From assembly GCA_026413225.1 (NCBI GenBank), contig CM048591.1, positions 45,017,803 through 45,081,802 on the forward strand: a stretch of 64,000 nucleotides of DNA, given 5' to 3'. A model generated the notes under the pieces. It was given only the letters and a program-made list of their open reading frames with translations. It searched no databases and had not been told where the DNA came from. Below, in pieces: positions 1 to 12,216 of the stretch. The DNA is from Otis tarda (Eukaryota; Chordata; Aves; Otidiformes; Otididae). Made by a program: the position numbers and the translations under genes. The first letter of the stretch is position 1. The number at the start of each line of letters is the position of its first letter.

Positions 1-907
1 TAGCTGGAGAACAAGTATTCAAAGAAACCCAATAGGAGCCAGTTTTATGAGAAATCTGAGAACAGTTTTGTAATTTGCCTTTTTTTTTTTTTTGTGAAGA
101 AATACATAGCTTCAATGAGCATTTCTGCCCTCCCCTTTTTCTTGGAAGGAGTATCTGAGGAAAAGTTAACAATTTGTAAACACATGAAACATGTTAGCCC
201 TGGAAACAACTCCTCTAGCCTTTCTAACTTAAAATTTTGTGAATGTATTTTAAAACAATGGGAAACTTTTTTTTTCCCTACTCCATTTCTTCTATTTTTG
301 TACCAAGTTGCACTGTAGTTATTTTGGTAATCACTAAAATTTTCAATACATCACACGTCTTGGCAGCAGTTTGTCAAATTATAGTTGAAGAAAGGTTATG
401 TATGACGTGACTTTGTCCTGTAGGTTTTTCTTGTAAGGTTTGTTTCCAGAGGTGTGCTCCCTGTCCCACTGAGCTGGTTATACCTTCTCATCTGGCTTTC
501 AGCAGTTGGCATTCCTGGTGTTGTTGTCTCTCGGCCAGCACATATAAACAGTTTGGGACTGCCCACCCACATTTGCTGAGAACACCGGTTTCAGACATTC
601 ACTGAGGCTCAGCTGGATTTTCTTAGCAGCTTTTTCTTAACATTTGCTAAAAATGAACACGATCTGCCTAATCACAATCAAATGTCCCGCTATCTATTCA
701 TCTGTATGTTGCACATAATTACAAACACAGCGGTGCATGCTGTGTGCATACACGCTATGGGTATGATTTTCCAGGGTGCAGTACCGACAGCTGGGGTCAG
801 ACACCTTAAAGAGCTCAGCTCCCATTCAGGCAACTAAACAGAGATATCTTTCAAAAGAACTACATCAGGTAATTTGGAGCTGAGTCCTTTAAAAAATATG
901 GTTCCAA
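1..907. other. unique AT-rich noncoding DNA
   Basis: No coding region or known repeat was recognised here. A run of 14 T lies at 80-93. Open frames are short (74 codons at most) and resemble no protein family. The segment ends where the first CR1 stub begins. Confidence 0.6.
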
Positions 908-967
908 ATCATAGAATCATAGAATGGTTAGAGTTGGAAGGGACCTTCAAAGGTCATCTAGTCCAAA
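908..967 (-). mobile_element. CR1 LINE, short 3'-end stub
   Basis: Read on the plus strand, this starts with a doubled ATCATAGA-type octamer and continues with GAGTTGGAAGGGACC and a GGTCATCTAGTCC block. That is the reverse complement of the CR1 3' untranslated end, so the element lies on the minus strand with its 3' tail on the left. Only about 60 bases survive, typical of the severe 5' truncation of CR1 insertions. After the AGTCC block the sequence turns into A-rich unique DNA. No coding part of ORF2 is present. The tail and core identify the family with confidence, but not the subfamily. Confidence 0.9.
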
Positions 968-3900
968 AAATCTGGATACTAAACTCTTTTGAAAATTTAG
1001 GCCTGACTACCAGTGCATATTTCTATATACACACCATAGCATTGCCAACAGCTACTGTACATGCTACAATCCTTTGGAGCTTTTCTAAACTCAAGCTTAT
1101 GTTTTCATCCCAGCAACTCCTTTAAAGTCCCTGGTGGAGTAGCCTATTTCTCTCCCTGCCCCTCCCCCCACCCCATTCCAGCTAAAACAGAACTTTAAAA
1201 ATAATTACATCCTTTACAAAATTTCAAAAGCAAAACTTTATTCTGTGCTCTCTGTAGCTGTAGATAACAACAGAGCCACTATAAATGACATTCATTTACT
1301 GTTTCTGGCATGCATCACCAGCACATGTGGAATATGCTTCTAGGAGCTCTGCAAGTAATTCTTGTGACGGGAACAAACTGGACTTTAATTTTTTTCATTC
1401 CAGATCTGTAAAGTAGAAAGCATAAAATTACTATATCACAACAACACATCACATAAAATGTTTGTGTTTTGCAGCTGTAATACAAAGACTACCTATTGGC
1501 TTCCACTAAGGTTGAAAACACACAGTAACTTCCATTGCAATTTTGCATGCTCTCTCTTCCAGTAAAACTATGACTTGGAAACCTCTTATGCTTTCCCCAA
1601 ATAGTATTTTTTTCTTTACTTGTAAAAACTTAAACTCTGGTAAATATACCATTTTGTAAAAATTACACAATGGAAATGCAAATTGTTACTAAACACCAGC
1701 ATGCTTTGCCTTGTTTGAAACAAAATGAGACAAAAGCAAATCAAAACAAGCAGTACGGGTTTATTCTAGCGAGAATCAGCTTACAAAGGCAAACTAAGTG
1801 TGTACCATAGCCTCTTTGTGCAGTATCATGTAATGAGATGAATTTTGCAGGTAGCATATGCCCAGTTTCAAAGAAATGCTCCTGAAAACTGCCAGGTAGA
1901 GTCACTTGTGCCCAAGGAGGATGTAACTGAGCAGACAGGAGCACAAATCAGATGGAACATCCACAGGATGAGCTCATGAAAGTGTGGTGGTGACAACCAA
2001 TAACGATGAGGGACAGTCAGCACAAATATGTCTAGAATTTCTTTTCCTCTTTTAAAGGGTGTTTAACAGCATCTTCTAGAGAGCTGATTCCTTGTAGGCA
2101 GATCTTGCAAAATTTTCCAGTGAAACAAAGTGGCATTCAATCTGCATTGAAACATGTGAATGTGGTGATTTGGAAGGCACCCCATTGAAACAGAACAGAA
2201 TAAACTAGTGCAAAATATTTCAGAAGTCTGGAGAGAATATTTTGATTTTTCAATAGAAACTGGAAAGCTCATTTGAAAAACAGCTTTCAAATACTAAACT
2301 GGAAATAGAAGAAAAACATCAAAATGAAGAAGGAATATTTTGATACCCCCTCAAAGTAATATTACAAGACTGAAATTGTTTATTGAAATCCTGGTTTTGT
2401 AAGAACTTTCTAAATATAACACATTGATCTCTGTTAAAGAGAAAACAAATTTTGAAATAACCTAATTTTCACTTCCCATACAGCTCCTCTTTGAAGTCTT
2501 CAGTTGTGAAGTCAATTAATGACATTGATAAACACCAGATGGCTTTTGCCAAGTGAATATTCTAGGAAATGAAACTATCCTTTCTCTTTCCCTTTCTATT
2601 TTTGCTTTATTTCTGTAAAAGTAGGAGATCAAATTCAAGTAAAGCAACTATCGGTATGCATATCAATAAAAGAAATGAATGTAAAGATTTAAGAGGAAAC
2701 CCTAGATTTCCTCCTAGGTTACAGTGTCTGACTTTCATCAGGGCCTGGACATCAAAGATGGAAGAGACACAGAGAGTTTATGAGATGCTGAGCAACCAAA
2801 TCCATCCCTATTGCAATTCTGAGCAATCATGGACCTCCCAGAGACCCAAAAAGTTCTGCTTTGATCTTGTGCCCAGTGACACCAAAACTGGTTTCCCAGT
2901 TTCACTCTTCAGCCCTCAGAGGAACTTCTCTGCCTTACGGATAAACCTACTGAGGCTGAGAGAACCTACAGCTTTTCTCCCTCATCAGATGGATCCTGAA
3001 ACCGACCAATTGCTCGCTCAGAAATGTTCAGGAGATTCAAATGATCAGAAGACTGCTAGATCTCTATCACAATTCTACTGTTTCTGACATGACAGCAGTT
3101 TGGGATCAGCTGGGATTAACTATTTACAGCACTGTTGATTTCTCTGCGGTCATGATGTTTTTAGACAATCTGATAGTCTAACATACAGTTATACGGTTTA
3201 AGAATGGCAGCTTGTGCTACAGACCTCCAGTCTCGGGGCGAAGGTTGAGTTGGAGGTTTTGATAAGCCGTATGCTCCAGAACATAATGTCTTATTTTCAG
3301 CTCTCCGGGTGAATTAGTTTCTATATCACTATGGAAGTGTGAGCTGTAGGACACTAGATGAGGTTAACTACAGACTTAATCTGATTTGTTCAGATTTTAA
3401 GGATTCACTGAGAAGTAATATCTTCTTTTGCCTACTGTTTTCTGTGCACCAGATTATTTTTCACTTAAGACACTATAAATATCTATTTAACAATATCATA
3501 TTTGCAATGTAAATTTTATCTTCAAATTTTTCTCCTGCTTAGTATATTAAGAAAACTGTCTAGTTCATTTTAATATCTACAGTTTCTCTCTGGCTTGGAA
3601 AGCTTGTAACTTTTGATGGTTAGGAACCATTTCTTGTTTGGAGAACCTTGCAGGAATTCCTCCAACTCTTTCTAGGCTTTGAGTCTGTGACTACTTAGCT
3701 TCCAGGGGTTAAGACTATACAAACTGTTTACCTTATGATAAAGACTGCTATTCCTCAGACTCAAAAGGGGAGCAATGATGCTGTTTCCGATTGACTTCCA
3801 GAGCTGTAATCCAAATCTAACACCTAAATACGGTTTTAACTTTCAGTTTCTGGGCTGTTCTGTTGACTATTCACATGTTTAAAGTTAAGCGAGTTTGTAA

Positions 3901-4194
3901 CACTCATGTTCAAGTTATGTGCTGCATGCTCAAATTAGAAACAGTTTTAGGGATGCTTTTAAGAATACATTTCACCCTTCAAAACGATTACTGTGAAATT
4001 CACAAGGAAAGGAGTATGCAAAAGCAAAAAGTTGAATTTGGCTCAAAAGGCAGCTTTATGTTTGACATAAACACTTTTCAAAGAACAAAACCCTGCTGCT
4101 GACAAAAACAGTTTGAAATGAAGAAAGTTTCCTGCAAAATTTTCTTCTGCCGTAGTACAGTTTTGATGGAGGTTATTGCCACCTTGTTTGCAAG
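968..4194. other. unique noncoding DNA with one 172-codon open frame
   Basis: No mobile element was recognised in this stretch. A C-rich/pyrimidine tract lies near 1155-1180. The only notable coding-like object is an open frame of 172 codons on the plus strand at 2569-3087. It begins with a hydrophobic, signal-peptide-like stretch (Met-Lys, then about 14 mostly hydrophobic residues ending in Tyr-Phe-Cys) followed by a basic, Ser-rich part. It matches no protein family I know and has no flanking splice pattern I trust, so it is not called as a gene. Confidence 0.5.
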
Positions 4195-4292
4195 TTCACA
4201 GAACCACAGAGTCATTCAGGTTGGAAGGGACCTCTGGAGATCATCCAGTCCGACCTACCCAAAGCAAGTGTCATATGGCCTGTCCAGACTTT
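4195..4292 (-). mobile_element. CR1 LINE, diverged 3'-end stub
   Basis: The plus strand shows TCACAGAACCACAGAGTCAT, then a GGTTGGAAGGGACCTCT core and ATCATCCAGTCCGACC. This is the reverse complement of a CR1 3' end, so the element is on the minus strand. A later piece, TGGCCTGTCCAGAC near 4276-4289, still resembles the next part of CR1 (GGCCATGTCCAG type), which suggests about 100 bases survive with small deletions. It is more diverged than the copy at 14.6 kb. No ORF2 reading frame is left. Confidence 0.85.
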
Positions 4293-7200
4293 TTTTTCCT
4301 CGTTTATTTTTGCACTGCTGAAGTATCTCCTTCTGTATCTTGCTACCTCTTGCCAGTTACATCTCCACAGCTGAACACGGAGCTTTGGCTCATGATCAGG
4401 TGGAACACCATCCCTACATTACCCAAGTGAGGTTCCTATATTGGATCCTGGCTTATATATAGTTTTGAGTCCTAAGAGCAAGGAGCAAATATTTCCAAGA
4501 AAGCCATAGAGTTCTACAGAACTGAAATTAACGGATGAGTACAAAACCATGCAATGCCTGCTTTAGCTTTTTATTATCTCCTCTTCATCTGTGTTGATAT
4601 TCTATTATCACTCAGGTCACTAAGTTATAGTGGCCTAAAAGCATTATTTTAAGAGTGCCATTGATAACTATTCATGGAGACAAGCATTTAAATTAGGACT
4701 TTTAAGAATTCTTGTCAGAAATATTGTTGCATACCCATGTAATCTGGGACCAGCAAAAGTATGACATGAATTAGCTGAAACTAACCAGAATAACAGAAAT
4801 AACCCAGCACTTAGTGTGTAACTCATTACTGAACAGCTAAAAAACTCAATTACTCACAATTAATACATAGTTCATAAAATAGTTTATTGCCTTGAAATTA
4901 AAAAAAAAAAGGATCTCAGAAAATAGTTAGACGACAACTGTCACTATTTTTGGCACAGCTATTATGCAAAAGACACTTAAAACTATGAATAAAGCCTTAG
5001 TTGTGGCTATTCATACATCGTGCAATCAGGAGCAACAGTTTAACACCACTCTGGAAGCTTGCTCTATTGGATATTATTTATGTTTATTTATGTAAAAAAA
5101 AATTGGTTATGATAACCCAAGTTAAACATACTTTCTATTTGCCGAGTTTCTGTACTGTCTGTCTTTATTTACATGGCATAGCAGTAACACTGGAACTATC
5201 ATTTTTACTAAGCAATGTATATATTTTATGAGACAAAAAAACATTAGATTGGCCAAAGGAATGCATCTTTCTGGAATTTTGCATTCACAAGAATTTTGTA
5301 TAAACATGCAAAAACTCTTTTTCTTATTTCCTAGCTGAATATCCATTATGCAAATAACTGTTCTAGATGACAATAATAATAATCTCAAGTTGTTCATCAC
5401 CACCTCTTGGCCTGGTTTTCATAAACTGGTAATGTTAAGCTGCCTCATTTCGCCCAGAGTAGATTAAGGGCAGTTTGACATTTGCCAGGTTTGGTAAATT
5501 TTTGGCAAAGAAATAGCAGCAAAAGAAAAAAAAAAAAGGAGGGAATGCCATCTTTAACTTACATAACTAGATCAGGCAGAGACTATCTACGGGCTTAATC
5601 TGAAATAACATTTCAAAATGTACTTCATTATGTTCAAAATAGATAATCTTGAAAATGTTAAATGGCATTTATTAGCCTGCAAAGAGAGCAGAAATATAAA
5701 ACAGAGGCATGTGTTTGCACATGAAGATAATTATGATTTTGGTCCCGCTTCTTTCTGCTTGGAAATAAGACAAGACTGAAAAATGAGTACCAGTGGAAAT
5801 TGAAATTACAGCATCAGAAAAGGGTAGAATTGCAATAGTTAGTGACTTGAGATTCATAGGAAAATATATGCTTATTCTGCTGATAGATAATAAGCAATTG
5901 GCCCTCTTTGCTTTTAGCTCACCGTTTCCAGGAAACTCAATTTTTTCTCTTGCAGAGCTTTAGATTTTTTTTCATTAAGTCTTAAAAATCTATTTTTAAT
6001 ACGGTGCCCCTGAAGGACTGACATCTGTCCCCACCTAAGCAAGTATCCAGCTGTGACCTAGTGACTTCAAAAACCAAAACTAACTTTGTGCAAAACTCAT
6101 GTACCTTTGCCATATTCTTTTCTCGTCCTTGTTCATGACAATGCAAAACGGGATTAATTACCATCATCTTCAAAAACATCTTGTTGCTGTAGAGATTTTA
6201 TTCTAATGGAGCCCTCTTTCTGAGTTCTGAAGTATTATTGCAACAGAAACTAACTTATTCTACTTAATAAAATATGCATCGGACTGCTGAGCACTCATTT
6301 ATGAGTTCCAAAAGAGGAGGTACTTTGTGAGAGAAGAAATCAGAGGAAGGATGTTACCAATACTACCAAATAAGTGTTTACCTGCTCTGGGAATTATATT
6401 ATAATTAAACTGTATTTTTATATAAATGTATAATTTTAGTACATTAGAAAAGAGTGCATCCATCAAAAGCAGCAGGGTCTCTTGATAAATTCTGAATGAC
6501 ATATTAAATAAAAGGAGATTATCAGATGACACTGCCAGATTTATTAAGTGTGGAAAAGATTTAAGAATCTCTGTACAGATTATCACCTCTGCAGTCCCCT
6601 CCAACCATTCCAAGTCTTGCCTCTCTTTTCACAGCCAGGAAGAAATTTTGGCAAGAGGTACCAGATACTAAATAAAATGGACAGGGTTGTCTGGAGTAAG
6701 CTAGTAATGGACACATTCTTACCTCTCCTGATGGGAATTTTTCTTTTGATTCCAGCAAAAATGATTCTTTTTCATAAAAAAATTAATCTGGAAAAGGACT
6801 ATTCCAAAGAATTGTTAATATGATTAACCATTTAAAATCAGTACAGAATGATACACTTTATTCATTCTCCAGAAAAGGTCCTTCTGAACAGACCCATTTC
6901 ACTGTGAATTTAATTACCATTTCTGCCCCTCCTGAAGCAGTGACTTGAAGACCAAGCCCAGTATTTCCATTATTTACTGCCCACTTTACAGACTTCAGTG
7001 GGAGCTCTGAGACTGCAGTGAAGGCAGACTTTAGTCTTAAAATACACTACAATCATTATTTGAATTACATCTCCTTTTAAGTTCATTACTTCATACTTGA
7101 GTTGCATGCTATATGCACCTCACTGCTTGGATTTGCAGTGTCCTCTGCAGAAAGATTGCCTCTTCCTTGTAGTGCAAGAAGGTCATGCATTTCAATCAGT

Positions 7201-8250
7201 CTACAGTTGTGAACACAAATTATGGCTTGGTTACATTTAGTCTTTTTAGTTTTGACTGCAATCCTTGAATGGTGCACTAGCATGGAATACAACGTTTTTT
7301 TTCATGGTAATGCATAACCACATACCTTTAGTCTGAGACAATTTCCTCTAATCTCTGAAACAAAAGGTTAATGAAGAGCTATTGATTAAGTCTCAAACTA
7401 AAAACGAACTTTCAGGCTCTCTTCTTTCAAAGCCAGTGATTTCTCTTGTTCTTCTGGTAACAGAAGAAAAGTCCTGGCTCCTTAAATGTCATAAATGTAA
7501 TCAAGCTGTCATCCTTCTGCTTGTGGTAACAAATACAGAAAATGCAATAGAGACAGCTTTGCACTGCAGATTAGTGACGTCCATTTAGTCTGAAAGGCCA
7601 TTTGTACAAATCCCAGCCGAAGCGTAAGGCATCTGGGAAATGTGTTTACAGTTACTAGAGGATCCTTCTTTTCTCACTGACTTCTTGTGAAAGCCCTAGA
7701 TGAATCATAGGCTGCAGTCTCACTTGAACCTGAGAAAATACTGGTTTTGAAAAAAGGAGAGTTAATTGCTCACTCAGTTTGAAGGCCAGCATGGGAAGAT
7801 CAGTGTTTAATTAATTATTTGGTATGGTATATTTGGAAGTACCCACAGAACTGTACAACTTTTATTGTTCTAGAGGGACTTTTATGTCATCCGAATGGAA
7901 GGAAAAACCTCAGCTTCAGGTTAGAGCACTGTCCATGGTCCACTGCTGCGACACGTAACCCAACGAGAGTATCAGATCAGCCAGGTCTTGAGAAGATGAC
8001 GGCCTGATAAAGGACAAACATCTCACACTGCTCTCCAAAAGGCAAAACCTGTTGTGGCTGATTTCATTTTGTCCATGACATGACCAAGGTAAAATTCAGA
8101 CAGAGTTATGTGGTACTGAAGAAATGGAGGCCTGCTGCTGGGTCTTGTCCTGGCTATCACCACAGGGCTGCTCCTGGCAATAGCCTACAGGAAACATCAC
8201 CCAGCAGACAGCTAGGTCTGACTGACCATGCTTGGATGCAGATGAAAGCA
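4293..8250. other. unique AT-rich noncoding DNA
   Basis: No gene is recognised. All open frames are about 100 codons or shorter and show no family similarity. A TTCAGTGGGAGC motif near 6991-7003 resembles the TTGACTTCAATGGGAG core of an old sauropsid repeat, but its flanks are too decayed to call a copy. Confidence 0.55.
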
Positions 8251-8333
8251 ATCATAGAATCATAGAATAGTTTGGGTTGCAAGGGATGTTTAAAAGTCAT
8301 CTAGTCCAACCCCCCTGCAAGGGATGTCTTCAA
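8251..8333 (-). mobile_element. CR1 LINE, short 3'-end stub
   Basis: The plus strand carries a doubled ATCATAGA octamer followed by TAGTTTGGGTTGCAAGGGA, a TAAAAGTCATCTAGTCCAAC block, CCCCCTGCAAGGG and a GTCTTCAA end. This is the reverse complement of the CR1 3' untranslated region. The element is on the minus strand and only its last 80 or so bases are kept. Compared with the usual arrangement, a few bases appear to be missing between TGCAA and GGGATGTC. That comparison is from memory of the family. Confidence 0.9.
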
Positions 8334-9490
8334 TGGAAGCATTACTGTTGACTTGAACACCATTTAGTTCTAAGAGCACAGTGTAAGGCATCCACATAGG
8401 CTGCAAGTTATGGTAATGGAAACCTCACCTGCATCATGTGGATCTGGATGGTGTACAGACACACAGAGTGGGTGCAAAGATCCATTTATGCTCAAAATGT
8501 TCTTCCTGCCCTGTCAAAGAATGCATTGTACAACAAAAACATTCAGCTAATATTTGCCCTCTTACAGCAGCTGTCACAGTCTATTTGTATCTCAAATTTA
8601 CAGGACAAGTTATTCTGTAAATTAAAATTCATTCTACAACTCATTAGGAAAGAAAACAAACAAACATGTCAAATAAGGGCTCAATGCCCTTTGTATAGAC
8701 TAGTCTAATACATGAATTCACTAACTCATAATTTCATTCATTATGTTTCCAATTCAGAAGTATTCCAATTCATAACTTGTAACTCGTGTGCTTACAAGCA
8801 AACCAGTTACCTAACTGAGTACGGGTAGGAGTGCTCATCTCTCCTTCCCCAACAGGGTATGGGCATCCCATGTATCACATGGGGAACAACAAAAGCATCA
8901 GCTGTGCTTCAAAAGCACTTCAAAAGCGTGGTTTTTTTTTTAGCTAAGCTGATGTATTTATACCTTTCAGCCTGGAAGCTGGATTTATACCATTTCCGTA
9001 AGTTAGTGGATTCTGAAGAAACTGGCAGACAATCAATGTGAGAATGATGGCTGCAGGGGACAGCAAGCTGTAGGCGATGGTGGCTGTATAATTACCTTTA
9101 TTCCTCCCTGCACACCGTGTCCTGCCTCTGTGTTGCTCTCACATGGACCTAATGGCTCTGTCCCAGTGTATATTGGGTCTTAGCCCAGGCTGAGTGTTAC
9201 TCAAAACCTGAACAGGAGTTGAGTGAACAGTCACAAAGACCCTGCTTCAAGACAACAGGAATACACCTATTCCAAATTGCATAACCTTGGCAGGCGGCCT
9301 TGGACAAACCATAGCACTTTCCTTGTCCACTTATAACACGGGGGATGTTCTCCTACTAAAACATGAAATGGTGTCTACTGTAGCGAGCTTCACATCCAAG
9401 TGGCTCCACCAGGTGCTAGTACAATAAAAGTAACAATTTTTTATAATTAGTAATTGCATTTGCAGTGCCAGACATCTTGATGTCTGCAAA
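8334..9490. other. unique noncoding DNA
   Basis: No gene, repeat family or regulatory arrangement was recognised between the CR1 stub and the palindromic repeat to its right. Open frames here (up to 90 codons) have no recognisable similarity. Confidence 0.5.
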
Positions 9491-9588
9491 TTTTCAGATC
9501 AAATTCAGCCATGCTGTAAGTGGGAACAATGCCTCTTGATTTCAGTGGAATTTGAATGTTTATGCTAGGGCTGAATTTGACTTCTTCT
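9491..9588. repeat. ancient palindromic interspersed repeat (MITE-like)
   Basis: Two 12-base arms are perfect reverse complements: TCAAATTCAGCC at 9499-9510 and GGCTGAATTTGA at 9569-9580. Between them is TTGATTTCAGTGGAATTT, which resembles the central TTGACTTCAATGGAGTT core of an old interspersed repeat common in birds, turtles and crocodilians. Homology between the inner arms is weak but still visible, with mostly transition differences. The layout of outer arms, inner arms and GACTTCAGTGG core suggests a decayed hairpin-type DNA element. The family name is not certain, so none is given. Confidence 0.55.
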
Positions 9589-11036
9589 GTTCCCAACAAA
9601 GTCAAACACTGACTGAGGTTTTTTTTATAACTGCAGCTATAGTTTTAAGCTAGAAAAGAATCTTAATTATATAAACAACACAGTAAACTTTATTATACTT
9701 TTTCCGGGGTCTTTGCTGCCCTTAGATCAATTCAATACTTATGCTTCTATAAACTGTTCTCAATCAGTGCTTGAGGTAGGATTCTGGGTAAAATAAAGAT
9801 ATATTTATCTTGGAACAGGAACACACTCATGAGACTCTCAAAGATTTCATGTTTTGTGGTCTTTGCTTTGGCGCAGCATCTCTGATGCAAATGCAGAAGT
9901 AACAAAACAGAGACACAAGCATACGGTGAAATTCAGAGTTCACAACTTTGTTAAAATTGCATAAGCATTCAGCCCACACTACTTGGCAAAAAGACTTCTG
10001 CTAATACCAGAACCTGGGTGGCTCTGAAGGCAGTGCCCCTACTCTCCTCCAAGGATCCTAAAAGCAGTCTAGCTTCCCAACTTTTGTCACTTAAAAGGTA
10101 AGATAAGGGTAATCTCAAGGTGAATAGGCATACAGACACACTGTGCACTGCTAAGCTGAGAGACAATGCTACAGCATCTCCCAGAGAGTCAGCTGAACCT
10201 TGTCCTCCAGCCACACTGAACATGACTGCAGCACCTGCACTTCACATCCAGAGACTACGTAAAGTGAGACTGTGTAGTTTGGGCTTTTCCAAAAAATCTT
10301 TTCCAAACCCAGTTCCTTGATCTCACCAACTGTATAGTAACTTGATGAAGAATGAGAAAGATGGGGCTGAAACTAATTGCCATAACTGGCAAACTACTTG
10401 TGGTTTCCACCTTGGCAGCAAAGCTGGAGGCAATTCCTCTTACCCGCTACTAAACAGGAATTAAATGTCTGGGCCTGGCTTTCTCCTCAGCTCAGCAGCA
10501 GCTGTGGTGGTTGGGAGAGAGTCCAGACCTCAAGGCTCAGAGGTAGGCTATGATCTGACTTCTCCTCAGCCTGCCCAGAAAGCAAGAATATGAGATATTT
10601 TGCCCCGCTTCTTCAGTAAAATTCCCTCCCTGTTCTGCAAGGACACCTCCTGCCTCAGCAGAGCAACTCTCCATTTACAAGAAGGCAGTCTTTCAAAGAA
10701 AGTGGCCATAATGTAATTTGTTGTCACAACTAATCTATCTGTCCATCTTCTGTTTACATACCTCCACACCTTTCTTCTCCTCTTCCCTACATTCTGAGAT
10801 TTTCCAAGTCAGGATTTGTATCTTCTTCACCTTACAGTACATTGCATACCTCTGCACAATGAGATTGTGCTTCTCACCGGACAATTGACATTTGCCTGTG
10901 ACCCACTGATGATATTCCTTGTGGGATATGGCAGGCCTAGGGAAGGAATCAAATAGTGTTGATTTTCTTCCTGTGTTAAATTCTCCACATCTTCAAGTCC
11001 TGGCAAGATTTTTCTCAACTCCCGAACCAGACAAAC
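9589..11036. other. unique noncoding DNA
   Basis: No gene was recognised. An octamer-like ATGCAAAT occurs near 9886-9893 but stands alone. Open frames of up to 84 codons occur on both strands with no recognisable protein. Confidence 0.5.
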
Positions 11037-11092
11037 TCAGTCCCGGTGTCACTCTAATTACTCCACTGGAATTACACCAGGACCAATTTCTC
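11037..11092. repeat. ancient palindromic interspersed repeat, second copy
   Basis: TCCCGGTGTCACTC at 11041-11054 pairs with GAATTACACCAGGA at 11069-11082. The reverse complement of the right arm differs from the left at three of 14 positions. Between them lies TAATTACTCCACTG. The GGTGTAACTC...GAGTTACACC arrangement, followed by CCAATTTC, is the pattern of the same old sauropsid palindromic repeat seen at 9.5 kb. It is heavily decayed and its outer limits are unclear. Confidence 0.5.
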
Positions 11093-12097
11093 CCTTTACA
11101 CCTGAAGATTTACTGCTGCCAAGTATATAGCAAATATGTGTCTCACAGATGGAAAGATGGTATATTTGTAATACTATAAAATAGCAAGAAGTTTTTTACT
11201 CTGCACTGCAGGCATATGCACATAATAAAACCTTGCAGCAAAGGGTATATTCACCATTGCCTTTGACTACAAAGGGATCAGGATTTCTCCCGCACTGTTC
11301 AGGTGAAAATAAAATGGCGGTACAAAAATAAGTGGTGAGATGGAAGACAATATGAGAAAGAAACAAATATCTAATAAATACCGTAGAAGCTGTTGACTGA
11401 ATGATTGGTTTTAGTAATCTGAAACAATATGGGCACTAGTTTGTCGAAGTGGAGCACATTGTAATTTCTATTTCTACACTCTGTTGTAAGATGAAAGACA
11501 ATAAAGCTTAATGAAGATGATTGCTAGACACTTTTGCCCACTGTTAACTAGGAAGAAAGGTGACTTAAGACAGGCTTACAGCCCAAGCTACTTAGTAATG
11601 AAGAGGCACCTAAATTGGTATAATAGTTTTTCATGTTGAAAAAATACAGAGCAGTAACAGAGTTCCTGTCCTTACCCCGAGCCAGAAGCTGCAGCTCTCA
11701 GTGGGAGGCACATACGTAGCCTTTGGAAAATGGCTCTACTGTTTTCTTTTGAATAGCTTTTCACCAGGTGCAGATGCCAGATGCACGACCTTCTGCACTA
11801 AAGAAAGCTCTGGATCACTTCTGTTGTGCAGGGACTTTTACACATTAATATCAATACTCAAAGTAGGACTCAGTGTTTCAGCTCTCACTGAGAAATGAAT
11901 TCTGTGAGTGCTCCAGTGAAAAAGGAAGAAGCAAGAAGGAGGACACTGCAGAAGGTCTAGGAGATAATGTTTCACTGTTAATTTGGAAGATAGTTTCTTA
12001 ATAGTGATGGCTGCACTGAGAGACGTGATTTAACGGTCTGAGAACAGAGCTAGAAACTATAAATCTCCAATTTGGCTCCAATATATCATTTTGTTGT
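11093..12097. other. unique noncoding DNA
   Basis: Nothing recognisable was found: no CR1 signature, no convincing exon and no RNA gene. Confidence 0.5.
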
Positions 12098-12216
12098 GCT
12101 CTGAGCCAAGTTATTTAATGTTTCTTCACCTGTAAAATGGGGATACTAGTATATATTTTGCAAGGCTATAGAAGGCTTATTAGCTTAAGTTTCTAAAGTA
12201 TTTCACAGATCAAAGA
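12098..12216 (+). mobile_element. MIR-type CORE-SINE relic
   Basis: GAGCCAAGTTATTTAATG followed by CACCTGTAAAATGGGGATAC is the hallmark of MIR elements, matching the family's CAAGTTACTTAACC ... CATCTGTAAAATGGGGATAA stretch. The following CAAGGCTATAGAAGGCTTAT and TCTAAAGTATTTCACAGAT correspond to the AGGGTTGTTGTGAGG and GTAAAGCGCTTTGAA parts. The tRNA-like head is not recognisable. It lies on the plus strand, is roughly 120 bases long and is highly diverged, as expected for an element that was active before birds and mammals split. It has no coding capacity. Confidence 0.75.
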
